64,000 nt of DNA from Streptomyces mobaraensis NBRC 13819 = DSM 40847 (GTDB lineage: Bacteria > Actinomycetota > Actinomycetes > Streptomycetales > Streptomycetaceae): the NCBI RefSeq assembly GCF_017916255.1, contig NZ_CP072827.1, positions 3,869,501-3,933,500 of the forward strand. The letters run 5' to 3'. Positions 9,355 through 17,666 of this stretch are shown piece by piece. A program made the translations under genes and the position numbers. Position 1 is the stretch's first letter. Every line of letters begins with the position of its first letter. The notes beneath the pieces are model-generated. The model was given only the letters and a program-made list of their open reading frames with translations. It was not told the origin of the DNA and did no database searches.

Positions 9355-11007
9355 ATGCGCCGACTTCAGCGTTCCCATACCGGCGGCGGCCGGCGGCCTC
9401 CCTCCGCCGGCGGCGGTCAGCCGTTCCCGGCAGGTGACGGGCGGTCGTCCCCGGCAGGTGACGAGTGGTCGTCCCCGGTCGGCGGCGGTCAGTCGTCCCC
9501 GGCAGGTGACGAGCGGCCGTCCCCGGTCGGCGGAGGCCGGGGTCCTTCCCCCGCCGACGGCGACCGGGAACGGTCCCGCACGGGTGGCGACCGGCAGCCG
9601 TCCGCCGCCCGCCGCGCCGACCGGCAGTCGTTCGGCGTTCGCGATGGTGACCGGCAGTCGTTCGGCCTTCGTGACGGTGACCAGGAGCGGTCCCGCCCCG
9701 GCGGTGACCGGCAGCCGTCTGACATCCGCCGCGCCGACCGGCAGCCGTTCGGCCTTCGCGACGGCGACCGGGAACGGTCCCGCATGGGTGGCGACCGGCA
9801 GCCACTCGCCACCCATGGCGCCGACCGGCAGCCGTCCGCCACCCGCAGCGCCGGCCGGCCGCCGTTCCGCCCCGGCGGTGGCCCCGGCGGCGTCGGCGGT
9901 CGGCCACACCCCCGCCGCGCCCCCCGCCGCACCCCGCGACGGCTTCGTCGTGCGAGCTGCCTGGTCCTCTGCGCGCTGGCCGTCACCGTCTCGCCGGTGC
10001 TCGGCTCCCGGCCGCCCGACTCGTACGCGGCCCCGGGCCGGCTCGCCCGCGCCACCTCGGACGTGTACCGGCTGACCCGTGAGGAAGCCCGGGTCAGGGA
10101 GCGCTACGCCCGCGCCGAGCCCGCCGCGCGGGAGCGGCGGCGGGAGGCGGACCGGCTCGCGGAGCGGCTGAACGGCCTCCGGTTCGTCTCCGGGGTGCTG
10201 CGGGAGGACGCCGGCGCCGCCGCCCGGGCGCAGTACCGCACCGGTGGTTTCACCGCCCGGGAGAGTTCACGGCTGCTGGACGACCCGCTGGAACTGCTCT
10301 CCGTCCAGGAGGACGACACCGGACGCCGGGAGTGGCTCGCCCGGCGGCTCGGCGAGACGGACGACCGGAGCCGGGCCCTCGCCGCCGAGGCGCGGGCGAC
10401 GGCCCTGTCCTGGCAGGTCCTGGACCGGGACGCCGCCCGGATGCGCACCGCCCTGGACGCCATGGCCGACCGGCTGACCGAGGCCCGCGGCCGGCTGGAC
10501 GCGCTGGCCGCCGCCGAGGTGGCCGAGGGCCGCTGCCGGACGGCCGACCGCGACGCGCTCGAACCGGACGAGGGCGAACGGCCGGGCGGCGACCTGTCCC
10601 GCCGCGGCTGGACGCGTCCGGTTCTCGGCTACCGGCTCTCCGCCGGTTACGGCGGCTCCGGCGCGAACTGGTCCGGAACGCACACCGGCCAGGACTTCGC
10701 CGTACCCACGGGCACGCCCGTGCGCTCGGTCGGGCCGGGCACGGTGGTCTCCGCCGGCTGCGGCGGCGCGTTCGGCATCAGCATGGTCATCCGGCATCCG
10801 GGGGGCTGGTACTCGCAGTACGCGCACCTGGCCGCGCCGTTCGTGGCGCCGGGGCGGCGGGTGCGACCGGGGGAGTGGATCGGGCTGTCGGGGACCACGG
10901 GGAACTCGACCGGCCCTCATCTGCACTTCGAGGTGCGGACGACGCCGGAGTTCGGGTCCGCGGTGGATCCGGTGGAGTGGTTGCGGCGGCGGGGGGTCGG
11001 GGTGTGA
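9355..11007 (+). CDS. M23 family peptidoglycan endopeptidase with a repeat-rich N-terminus (start uncertain)
   Basis: The C-terminal 130 residues form a LytM/M23 zinc endopeptidase domain: HTGQDFA near residue 443 gives the first His and Asp ligands, and PHLHFEV near 521 the HxH ligand. It should cut peptide bridges in the wall. Before it are a hydrophobic secretion segment (LVLCALAVTV, about 203-218), and then a helical, charged, coiled-coil-like stretch rich in Arg and Glu. The first 200 residues are Gly/Asp/Arg/Ser repeats encoded by tandem DNA repeats, an odd position before a signal segment. The true start may be ATG 9784 or lie closer to the hydrophobic segment; none of the starts has a good ribosome site. 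The domain call is firm, the N-terminus is not. Confidence 0.7.
   Translation: MRRLQRSHTGGGRRPPSAGGGQPFPAGDGRSSPAGDEWSSPVGGGQSSPAGDERPSPVGGGRGPSPADGDRERSRTGGDRQPSAARRADRQSFGVRDGDRQSFGLRDGDQERSRPGGDRQPSDIRRADRQPFGLRDGDRERSRMGGDRQPLATHGADRQPSATRSAGRPPFRPGGGPGGVGGRPHPRRAPRRTPRRLRRASCLVLCALAVTVSPVLGSRPPDSYAAPGRLARATSDVYRLTREEARVRERYARAEPAARERRREADRLAERLNGLRFVSGVLREDAGAAARAQYRTGGFTARESSRLLDDPLELLSVQEDDTGRREWLARRLGETDDRSRALAAEARATALSWQVLDRDAARMRTALDAMADRLTEARGRLDALAAAEVAEGRCRTADRDALEPDEGERPGGDLSRRGWTRPVLGYRLSAGYGGSGANWSGTHTGQDFAVPTGTPVRSVGPGTVVSAGCGGAFGISMVIRHPGGWYSQYAHLAAPFVAPGRRVRPGEWIGLSGTTGNSTGPHLHFEVRTTPEFGSAVDPVEWLRRRGVGV
9410..9850 (+). repeat. Compound tandem repeat in the 5' part of the M23 gene
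   Basis: From 9410 to 9540 a unit of about 21-24 bases (TCCCCGGCAGGTGACGAG type) is repeated with CGGTCGGCGG variants. From 9550 to 9850 a larger unit of about 100-120 bases recurs, built from GGTGACCGGCAGCCGTC and CGGTCCCGC. All frames on both strands stay open, so coding status cannot be judged from openness. Confidence 0.75.
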
Positions 11008-11049
11008 GGGCGCACCGTTCCTGAGGCGCGCCGCGCGCGCTTCCGTACA

Positions 11050-11083
11050 CGCCGGGCGGGCTGGATCTCCAGCCCGCCCGGCG
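11050..11083 (+). terminator. Perfect 15-bp hairpin, terminator or REP-like palindrome
   Basis: CGCCGGGCGGGCTGG (11050-11064) is perfectly complementary to 11069-11083 around the loop ATCT, and is followed by TTTGAGAA. It terminates the M23 gene and also matches the central module of the larger palindrome at 57729-57925. Confidence 0.75.
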
Positions 11084-11454
11084 TTTGAGAATCGGCGGCC
11101 GGGGCGCGGGACGTAGAGCCGCGATCACTGCGTGTAGCCGGTGCGCCTGTTTTCGGACGGTGGCTCGACAGGCGTATCCGCGCGCTCCGCTTATCCGACA
11201 CGCCGTCAAACAGCCTGGTCACGCCCGTATTTGAGGCCGAAAAACGACCTCCGCTTATCACATTGCCATGCACAGGCCATGGTGTATGGTTCCGACCGCT
11301 GTCACCCAGAGTGCCGCTTTGGCCAGTGGTCCCCTCACTGGTCGATCATGCCGGCGCCCCGGAGGGCAGTGCGCAACTCCCCCACAGCGGCGCCCGCGTG
11401 ACCCGGATCCGATCGGCCGGAACCGGATCGTGAGCGCCGCGGAAAGGTTTGCTC
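11084..11454. other. Intergenic region with a candidate promoter
   Basis: No gene is seen. The stretch is less GC-rich than its surroundings. TTGCCA (11263-11268), 16 bases, then TATGGT (11285-11290) is a plausible promoter for the secreted protease, giving a leader of about 160 bases. A small hairpin (CCAGTG 11323-11328 with CACTGG 11336-11341) lies in that leader. Confidence 0.4.
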
Positions 11455-13185
11455 ATGTCCGGAAAACGGGCCAAGAGACGGGTCCTGAGACCCGTCCCGC
11501 TGACCGCTCTCGCGGGCGTCGGCGCCTGCCTTGCCGTCGCCGCCGTCGTGCCGTCCGCGTTCGCCTCGGGTGCCGCGCGTACCGAGGCCGGTTCGGCCGC
11601 CGCCCCGAGCGGCACCTGTACGATCCGCTCCGCGGACAAGCACACGGAGGCACCGCCCAGTTGCCTCGGCGTCACCGCCGCCCTCGACCACCTGCCGGCC
11701 GTCGGCGAGCAGGCCACCCTCACGGTGAACGTCACGGCGCAGACGAGCGTCAAGAACGCCGGGCTGTCCGTCCAACTGCCGCCCGGCCTGCGAATATCCG
11801 ACAGGGACGCCGGCCTCGCCGCGCCCACCGCCGACTCCTTCGGCCAGCGCACCGGCCGGAAGCTGGCCCTGACCCCCGGCACCCGCACCGTAAAGCTCAA
11901 GGTCAAGGCCGTCGCCGCCGGACCCGCCCAGATTCAGGCGGACATCAGCGACATCGACCATCCGGACCCGCGCCGCGCCGGGCACGATTCGGTCGAACTG
12001 ACCGTCGGCGCCACCAAGGGCTCCACCGGCAAGGGCGTCGCGGTCTCCAAGGGACGCGCGACCAAGGACGCGGGCCGCGGCCCCGGCACCCGGGAACCGC
12101 GCAAGGTCGCCCCGAAGTCCCCCGCCCCCGCCCGTTCCGCGGGCGCCTCCGCGCCGACCGTGGGGGCCCAGGTCTGCGTCGGCGGCACCTTCCGCAACCG
12201 CTTCCAGTCCGCCGAGGGCGGCGCCTGGAACGCCAAGGCCAACCGGGACGAGCCGGTCAGCAACGCCAACGTCATCCTGTGGGGCAAGCCGACCGCCGAC
12301 GGCGGCACGCGTCAGCTGGCCGCGGGGATGACCGGCAACGGCGACGGCAAGTTCAACCTCTGCTACACCCCGAGCACCTCCGTCACTTCCGCCGCCTGGG
12401 TGGAGTTCCGGACGCAGGCCGGGCGGATGTGGTCGGTGGTCGACGCCAACGGCGGTCTCTACGCGACGTCCTCGTACGCGCTGAACAACCTCTCGCGCAG
12501 CACCAGCCTCGGCAACGTGTACGCCAACTCCGGGCAGAGCCGGGCGTGGCACGTCCTGGACACCCTCAACAAGCTGTGGTGGAACCGCGGTTCCACGACG
12601 GACTGCTGGGCGTCCAGTGAGCAGGGCGGCCGCTGCTCACCGATCACCGTCCAGTGGTACCCCGGCTCCACCGACGGCACGTACTGGAACGGCGGCGAGG
12701 ACAAGATCCACCTCGCGGACAACGACCCCGACTCCGAGCACACCACCGTCCACGAGGCGGGCCACGCCCTCCAGGGCAAGCTCTACCGGGGCTGGTGGCC
12801 GCGGGTGACCAACTGCTCGCCGCACTACGTCGACCGCACCTCGTCCACCAGCTGCGCCTGGACCGAGGGCTACGCCAACGCGGTGGCGTTCCACACCTTC
12901 GGCGACACCACCTACTACTGGGGCAACGGCGCTTCGCTGAACCTCGCCAACGACCGCTCCACCCGCGGCATCGACCCGGGCGACGCCTGCGAGGCCCGCG
13001 TCGCGACCGCGCTGGTCGACCTGTGGTCCCAGGTGGACGGCGGCTGGACGAAGAGCAACACCATGATGTCCCGGGACACGCAGTCCAGCTTCCGCGAGTA
13101 CTTCGTCACGGACCGGCCCGCCTACGGCCTGGACACGGGCGCGACGGCCCGCGACATCATCTGGAAGCACACCATCTGGTACTGA
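11455..13185 (+). CDS. Secreted HEAGH zinc metalloprotease-like protein
   Basis: A 576-residue exported protein. A twin-basic N-region and hydrophobic segment ending in PSAFASGA form the signal peptide (about 1-40). Residues 60-180 look like a beta-sandwich adhesion-type domain, and about 205-330 resemble a transthyretin-like or carboxypeptidase-regulatory fold. The catalytic part carries HEAGH at 433-437 and, 34 residues later, a glutamate in WTEGYANAV (471), as expected for a gluzincin zinc site. Several cysteines suggest disulfides outside the cell. Start ATG 11455 has GGAAAGG (11441-11447) upstream. It stands alone, converging on a HAD gene. I do not recognise a named family, and the substrate is unknown. 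Confidence 0.75.
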   Translation: MSGKRAKRRVLRPVPLTALAGVGACLAVAAVVPSAFASGAARTEAGSAAAPSGTCTIRSADKHTEAPPSCLGVTAALDHLPAVGEQATLTVNVTAQTSVKNAGLSVQLPPGLRISDRDAGLAAPTADSFGQRTGRKLALTPGTRTVKLKVKAVAAGPAQIQADISDIDHPDPRRAGHDSVELTVGATKGSTGKGVAVSKGRATKDAGRGPGTREPRKVAPKSPAPARSAGASAPTVGAQVCVGGTFRNRFQSAEGGAWNAKANRDEPVSNANVILWGKPTADGGTRQLAAGMTGNGDGKFNLCYTPSTSVTSAAWVEFRTQAGRMWSVVDANGGLYATSSYALNNLSRSTSLGNVYANSGQSRAWHVLDTLNKLWWNRGSTTDCWASSEQGGRCSPITVQWYPGSTDGTYWNGGEDKIHLADNDPDSEHTTVHEAGHALQGKLYRGWWPRVTNCSPHYVDRTSSTSCAWTEGYANAVAFHTFGDTTYYWGNGASLNLANDRSTRGIDPGDACEARVATALVDLWSQVDGGWTKSNTMMSRDTQSSFREYFVTDRPAYGLDTGATARDIIWKHTIWY

Positions 13186-13234
13186 CGGTGCTTGACGGTA
13201 CCGACCGATAGGTGGTGAACGCCGAGCGAAGCGC

Positions 13235-14155
13235 TCACCGGCACGCCACCCGCACGATCCGCTCGATCACCGCCGCCACTCCGTCCTCGTTGTTGGCGGC
13301 GGTGCGGTGCGTCGTGGCGGCCAGCACCTCGGGGTGGGCGTTGGCCATGGCGTAGGAGGTGCCGGCCCAGCCGAGCATCTCCAGGTCGTTGGGCATGTCG
13401 CCGAAGGCCACGACCTCCTCGGGCGTGATGCCGTGTGCGGCGCAGTAGCCGGCGAGGGTGCTGGCCTTGCTGACGCCGAGGCCGCTGACCTCCAGCAGCG
13501 CGGTGGGGCTGGAGCGGGTGATCGAACCGTGCTCGCCGGCCGCGGTACGGGCCAGGGCGAGGAACGCGTCGGGGGCGAGCTCCGGGTGGTGGGCGAGCAG
13601 CTTGAGGATGGGCCCGCGGGGTTCACCGCCCCCTCCCGTGACAGGAGCCTCGGCCAGGCCCGTGACGGGAGCCGCGGCCAGGAAGTCCTCGGCCGGTCCG
13701 ACCGTCGCGTGCGGGTCGAGCTGGTACGGCGGGTACGCCGGCTCGTAGTGGAAACCCGTGGTGCACTCGACGGCGAACGAGGTGCCCGGGACGGCGGCGC
13801 GCAGCCGCTCCACGACGGCCAGGGCGTCCGCCCGCTCCAGCGGCCTGACCTCGACGAACCGGCCGCCGTCGTGGAGGTCCACGACGGCGGCGCCGTTGGC
13901 GCAGATCGCCAGGCCGTGGCCGTGCACATGCGCGCTCGCGACGTCCATCCAGCGTGCCGGGCGCCCGGTGACGAAGAAGACCTCGATACCGGCCGCCTCG
14001 GCGGCGGCCAGCGCGGCCACGGTCCGCTCGGACACCGTCTTGTCGTCCCGCAGCAGGGTGCCGTCGAGGTCGGTGGCGATCAGCCGGGGTATCGGGGCGG
14101 TCCGGCCGGCGGCCGGGGTCTCGGGCTGCTCGGTTGCTGAAGTCACGGTTCCCAT
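13235..14155 (-). CDS. HAD superfamily (Cof-type, IIB) phosphatase
   Basis: A 306-residue cytosolic hydrolase of the Cof/YidA group, which removes phosphate from sugar phosphates and cofactor precursors. Motif I is DLDGTLL near residue 29 (both Asp present), motif II is the VTGRP threonine, motif III a lysine in VSKAST, and motif IV GDMPNDLEML with the Mg-binding acids. The ATG at 14155-14153 opens directly onto MGTVTSATEQ; the frame stays open further upstream but loses family resemblance. It converges with the secreted protease (49-base gap) and diverges from the LLM-class gene. A paralogue sits at 37521-38333. Confidence 0.88.
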   Translation of the reverse strand: MGTVTSATEQPETPAAGRTAPIPRLIATDLDGTLLRDDKTVSERTVAALAAAEAAGIEVFFVTGRPARWMDVASAHVHGHGLAICANGAAVVDLHDGGRFVEVRPLERADALAVVERLRAAVPGTSFAVECTTGFHYEPAYPPYQLDPHATVGPAEDFLAAAPVTGLAEAPVTGGGGEPRGPILKLLAHHPELAPDAFLALARTAAGEHGSITRSSPTALLEVSGLGVSKASTLAGYCAAHGITPEEVVAFGDMPNDLEMLGWAGTSYAMANAHPEVLAATTHRTAANNEDGVAAVIERIVRVACR

Positions 14156-14289
14156 TGTCGGATACCGGACGCCACGCGGCGCACGGGTGTGCGCGGCGGC
14201 GCGCTTTTGAGCCAGGGATCCCCTGGGCTGCGATGCGCATGTGGCCTGTATCAACCCGAGGGACGTGGTAGCGGCAGGGAGGCGAGACG

Positions 14290-14295
14290 TAGGCT
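14290..14295 (+). promoter_or_regulatory. -10 box for a leaderless start
   Basis: TAGGCT ends seven bases before ATG 14303. No Shine-Dalgarno lies between, which is the pattern of leaderless transcripts in Streptomyces. Confidence 0.45.
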
Positions 14296-14302
14296 CCGAC
14301 GC

Positions 14303-15205
14303 ATGAGTCTGCGCCTGAGCACCGTGATCCTCCCTGTCGACCGCTGGCACCAGGGAGGCCGCGCGAAGTGGCAGCGCGCCGAGGAGCTCGGTTTCCACGC
14401 GGCGTACACCTACGACCACCTCTCGTGGCGCTCCTTCCGCGACGGCCCCTGGTTCGGCGCCCTGCCCACCCTCACCGCCGCCGCCACGGCGACCGAGCGC
14501 CTCCGCCTGGGCACCCTCGTGACCTCCCCGAACTTCCGCCACCCGGTGACCCTCGCCAAGGAGCTGATCTCCCTCGACGACGTCTCCGGCGGCCGGGTCA
14601 CGCTGGGCATCGGCGCGGGCGGCAACGGCTTCGACGCGACCGCGCTCGGGCAGGAGGCGTGGACGCCGAAGGAGCGGGCGGACCGGTTCGCCGAGTTCGT
14701 CGCGCTGCTCGACCGGCTGCTCACCGAGGGCGCCGTCACCCAGGAGGGCGCCTTCTACTCGGCCGTCGAGGCCCGGAACGTCCCCGGCTGCGCGCAGTCC
14801 CCCCGGCTGCCCTTCGCCGTCGCGGCGACCGGACCGCGCGGGCTGCGGCTCGCGGCGCGGTACGGGCAGGCGTGGGTGACCACGGGCGACCCGAAGCTGT
14901 ACGAGACGGGCACGCCCGCCCAGTCGGACGCGGCGCTGCGCGCACAGGCGGCGAAGCTCGACGCGGCGTGCGAGGAGACCGGCCGCAAGCCCGCCGAACT
15001 GGACAGGATCCTCCTCACGGGCTTCACCCCGGACCGCTCCTCGATGCTCGACTCGGTCGACGCCTTCGTGGACTTCGCGGGCCGCCAGCGGGAAGCCGGC
15101 TTCACCGAGATCGTCCTGCACTGGCCGATCCCCGACTCGGACTTCGCCGCGGACCAGTCCGTCTTCGAACGCATCGCGACCGAGGGCCTGTCCCAGCTGG
15201 ACTGA
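14303..15205 (+). CDS. LLM-class (luciferase-like) flavin or F420-dependent oxidoreductase
   Basis: A 300-residue TIM-barrel oxidoreductase of the bacterial-luciferase-like group, which uses FMNH2 or F420. Supporting segments are the early YTYDHLSWR, TATERLRLGTLVTSPNFRHPVTLAKEL, and SGGRVTLGIGAG followed by GFDATALG, all typical of the family. ATG 14303 is chosen because MSLRLSTVILP begins the barrel; longer frames upstream have no support. A -10-like TAGGCT lies seven bases before. It is divergent from the HAD gene and 48 bases ahead of the toxin-antitoxin pair. The substrate cannot be inferred. Confidence 0.85.
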   Translation: MSLRLSTVILPVDRWHQGGRAKWQRAEELGFHAAYTYDHLSWRSFRDGPWFGALPTLTAAATATERLRLGTLVTSPNFRHPVTLAKELISLDDVSGGRVTLGIGAGGNGFDATALGQEAWTPKERADRFAEFVALLDRLLTEGAVTQEGAFYSAVEARNVPGCAQSPRLPFAVAATGPRGLRLAARYGQAWVTTGDPKLYETGTPAQSDAALRAQAAKLDAACEETGRKPAELDRILLTGFTPDRSSMLDSVDAFVDFAGRQREAGFTEIVLHWPIPDSDFAADQSVFERIATEGLSQLD

Positions 15206-15240
15206 GCGCCGGCACCCGGCCGAGGGTGTGCATATCGCAG

Positions 15241-15246
15241 TATGCT
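15241..15246 (+). promoter_or_regulatory. -10 box for the antitoxin gene
   Basis: TATGCT lies seven bases before ATG 15254, and there is no Shine-Dalgarno, suggesting a leaderless antitoxin transcript starting right after the LLM gene. Confidence 0.45.
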
Positions 15247-15253
15247 CGCCGTT

Positions 15254-15586
15254 ATGGCGGACACGACGCGCATCACGGTGACGCTGCCGACCGAGCAGGT
15301 CGCCGAGCTGAGGAAGATCACCGACAACGTCTCCGGCTACGTCGCCGAGGCGGTGGCCCGTCAGCTGCGGCACCGGCTCCTCGGCGCCGATCTCCTGCAC
15401 CACCAGGAGGAACACGGGGCCTTCACGGAGGAGGAACTGGCGGAGGCCCGTTCCCGGATCTTCGGCGCGGCGGACGCCGACGGACCTGCGGCGGACGCCG
15501 ACGGTCCGGGCGCGGACGCCGACGGTCCGGGCGCGGACGCCCACGGGCCGGGCACCGGCGTCCGCGGGCCGGCGAGCGCGGCGTGA
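15254..15586 (+). CDS. VapB-like antitoxin (ribbon-helix-helix type)
   Basis: A 110-residue protein. The start MADTTRITVTLP followed by a helix-turn-helix (VAELRKITDNVSGYVAEAV) is typical of a ribbon-helix-helix DNA-binding domain of type II antitoxins. The middle is acidic and helical, suited to wrap the toxin. The last 30 residues are a repeat of ADADGPG, encoded by tandem DNA repeats, which is unusual. An ATG at 15242 would overlap the -10 box and I discount it. The stop overlaps the GTG of the next gene by four bases (GTGA), so antitoxin and toxin are translationally coupled. The pair should autoregulate. Identification is by architecture, not close similarity. Confidence 0.65.
   Translation: MADTTRITVTLPTEQVAELRKITDNVSGYVAEAVARQLRHRLLGADLLHHQEEHGAFTEEELAEARSRIFGAADADGPAADADGPGADADGPGADAHGPGTGVRGPASAA
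15470..15555 (+). repeat. 18-base tandem repeat in the antitoxin tail
   Basis: A unit close to GCGGACGCCGACGGTCCG occurs about four times in frame and encodes ADADGP repeats at the antitoxin C-terminus. Confidence 0.7.
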
Positions 15587-15984
15587 AAGAGCACGTCGAG
15601 ACCGTCGTCCTGGACTCCCAAGGGGTCTCCGCCTGGATCGCGCAGGACCGGAAGCTCCTGGCGATGTTCCAGGTGTTCCACGCCATGGGTGCCGATTTCG
15701 TCATCGGCGCGAACACCATCGTGGAAGTCAGTCACGCGCGGGTGAACATGTCGCGGCTGCGCTGGATGCTCTCCCGCGTCAAGGTCGAGCCGGTGACCGA
15801 GAGCGCGGCGCGGGCGTCGGCGGAACTGCTGAAAGCCGCGGGGTCGCACGGCCACACGTACGCGATCGACGCGACCGTCGCCGAGGTGGCCCTGCGCCAG
15901 CCCGGTCCGGTGGCCCTGCTGACCTCCGACGTCGACGACATGGCACGGCTGTGCGGCGACCGTGTCCGGATCATCGGGCTGTAA
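15583..15984 (+). CDS. VapC-like PIN-domain toxin
   Basis: A 133-residue PIN-fold protein. The first strand VVLDSQGVSAWI carries the first acidic residue, EVSH the second, and the end LTSDVDDMARLCG the last acidic cluster with the strand-helix typical of PIN nucleases. Such toxins cut tRNA or mRNA using Mg2+ and are neutralised by the upstream antitoxin. GTG 15583 overlaps the antitoxin stop. Length and order fit VapBC. The sequence departs from the commonest VapC (D-x-S-x-x-x-W start), so activity is inferred. Confidence 0.65.
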   Translation: MKEHVETVVLDSQGVSAWIAQDRKLLAMFQVFHAMGADFVIGANTIVEVSHARVNMSRLRWMLSRVKVEPVTESAARASAELLKAAGSHGHTYAIDATVAEVALRQPGPVALLTSDVDDMARLCGDRVRIIGL

Positions 15985-16149
15985 GCCCCGGACGGGCGAG
16001 GGCGGACGGGCGGAACGGGCGTCGGGAGAGGGAGAATCGTGTCAGAGGGGTCTTTTCCGGCGCTCTCGGAGGGGTGACGGAGAGGTCTCTCCCGGGGCGC
16101 CTCTTCCGGGGCGCTCTCCCGGGCGCCGTGCGAGGACTGGGAGGCCGCC

Positions 16150-17067
16150 GTGCGGAAGACGACGCGAGGGACGCGATTCGCTCCCGACCGCGGGCTGACC
16201 ACCCGCATGGTCGGCACGATGTTCTTCATCGGCCTGCTGTACGTGGTGGTCGTCGGCGTGCTGGTGGTGCTGCTGCGCGGGGCGTGGCCGATCGTGCTGA
16301 TCCTGGCCGGAGGGCTGTTCGTCGCCCAGTTCTGGTTCAGCGACCGGATCGCCGAGTTCGGGATGGGGGCGCGCGAGGTGACCCCGCGCGAGGCCCCCGA
16401 ACTGCACGGCGCGGTGGACCGGCTGTGCGCCCTGGCCGACATGCCCAAGCCGCGCGTGGCCGTCGCCGACACCGACGTCCCCAACGCCTTCGCGACCGGC
16501 CGCAACCGGAACAACGCCCTGGTCTGCGCCACGACCGGGCTGCTGCGCCGGCTGGAGCCCGAGGAACTGGAAGGCGTCCTGGCGCACGAGCTGAGCCATG
16601 TCGCGCACCGCGACGTGGCGGTGATGACCATCGCCTCCTTCCTGGGCGTCCTGGCCGGGATCATCACCCGCGTCGGCCTGTGGGGCGGGCTGCGCAGGGT
16701 GGGCGGCCGGGACACGAACACGGCCATCCTGATGGTGGTCGTCCCGCTGGTCAGCGCCGTCGTCTACGCCGTGAGCTTCCTGCTCACCCGGATGCTGTCG
16801 CGCTACCGGGAGCTGTCCGCCGACCGCGCCGCCGCCCTGCTGACCGGCCGGCCGTCGGCGCTCGCGTCCGCGCTCACCAAGGTCACCGGGCAGCTCGCCC
16901 GGATCCCCACCCGCGACCTGCGGCAGGCCGAGCCGTTCAACGCCTTCTGGTTCGCCCCGGCCCTCTCCCGGGAGACCCTGAGCGGCCTGCTCTCCTCGCA
17001 CCCCCCGCTGGAGCGGCGGCTGGACCAGCTGGGCAGGATCGCGGCGGCCCTCGGACGGGCGGGGTGA
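16150..17067 (+). CDS. htpX: HtpX-family membrane zinc metalloprotease (M48)
   Basis: A 305-residue membrane protease for quality control of misfolded membrane proteins. Two hydrophobic helices come first (about 20-45 and 45-65). The zinc site HELSH is at residues 146-150 in VLAHELSHVAHRD. Two further helices follow, and the third ligand glutamate is in YRELSADRAA. GTG 16150 has GGGAGG at 16139-16144, five bases upstream. It is followed nine bases later by the PspAB-like gene, an arrangement I recall in other Streptomyces. The active site faces the cytosol in this family. Induction by membrane stress is expected but no operator is visible. Confidence 0.88.
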   Translation: MRKTTRGTRFAPDRGLTTRMVGTMFFIGLLYVVVVGVLVVLLRGAWPIVLILAGGLFVAQFWFSDRIAEFGMGAREVTPREAPELHGAVDRLCALADMPKPRVAVADTDVPNAFATGRNRNNALVCATTGLLRRLEPEELEGVLAHELSHVAHRDVAVMTIASFLGVLAGIITRVGLWGGLRRVGGRDTNTAILMVVVPLVSAVVYAVSFLLTRMLSRYRELSADRAAALLTGRPSALASALTKVTGQLARIPTRDLRQAEPFNAFWFAPALSRETLSGLLSSHPPLERRLDQLGRIAAALGRAG

Positions 17068-17076
17068 CGGCGACCC

Positions 17077-17661
17077 ATGGGCCTCCTGGACGTGATCCTC
17101 GGGCGCACCAAGCCCGTCCGCCCCGACCTCGACCGCCTCTTCGCCCTGCCGTCCGCCGCCCTGACGCTCCGGGCCGGTGCCGGGCTGGAGCCGACCGGGC
17201 GCGGCTCCGTCTGCTTCGCCAGCGTGGAGGGCGGAGCCTTCGACGCGCTGCGCGAGGACGTCCGGCGGCTGCTCGACGCGGACACCGCGCGCGGCGGGAC
17301 GCCCGTCGAGTTCCTGCGGGACCCCTACGGGTACACCTGGCTGCTCGCCCAGGAGCCGCCCGACGACGTCCCGGCCCTGGTCAACGACCTGCACGCGGTC
17401 AACACGCTGCTGGAGGACGCCGGGTTCGGGCCCCAGCTGCTCTGCTCGCTGCTGGGCTTCCGGGACGGGCGCGGGCGCCCGCTCGCCCTCGTCTACCTCT
17501 ACAAGCGCGGCACGTTCTACCCCTTCGCGCCCATCGAGGGCGGCCGGGAGCGACGCGATCACGAACTGGAGCTCCAGGCGCGGGCGTTGCTCGCCGACGA
17601 CCTGCGGATCGAGGAGGACCTGAGCCGCTGGTTCCCCGTGTGGGGCGCGCCGGGCCTGTAG
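17077..17661 (+). CDS. pspAB: PspA-associated protein PspAB
   Basis: A 194-residue soluble protein. The start GLLDVILGRTKP, the central EFLRDPYGYTWLL and LALVYLYKRGTFYPFAP segments, and the neighbour HtpX match the actinobacterial PspAB family, linked by genomic context to the phage-shock (PspA) membrane-stress system. No enzymatic motif is visible. It begins nine bases after htpX with no terminator between, so the two are one transcript. No PspA gene lies in the window. The family name rests on recalled similarity and on the htpX neighbour. Confidence 0.7.
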   Translation: MGLLDVILGRTKPVRPDLDRLFALPSAALTLRAGAGLEPTGRGSVCFASVEGGAFDALREDVRRLLDADTARGGTPVEFLRDPYGYTWLLAQEPPDDVPALVNDLHAVNTLLEDAGFGPQLLCSLLGFRDGRGRPLALVYLYKRGTFYPFAPIEGGRERRDHELELQARALLADDLRIEEDLSRWFPVWGAPGL

Positions 17662-17666
17662 CGGGA

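Noticed and set aside
9410..9850. CRISPR array
   Set aside because: The units are imperfect, directly adjacent and of uneven length, without unique spacers of constant size, and no cas genes are near.
14368..15582. Long open frame continuous with the PIN-domain toxin
   Set aside because: The upstream part is an out-of-frame reading of the LLM gene; the toxin begins at GTG 15583.
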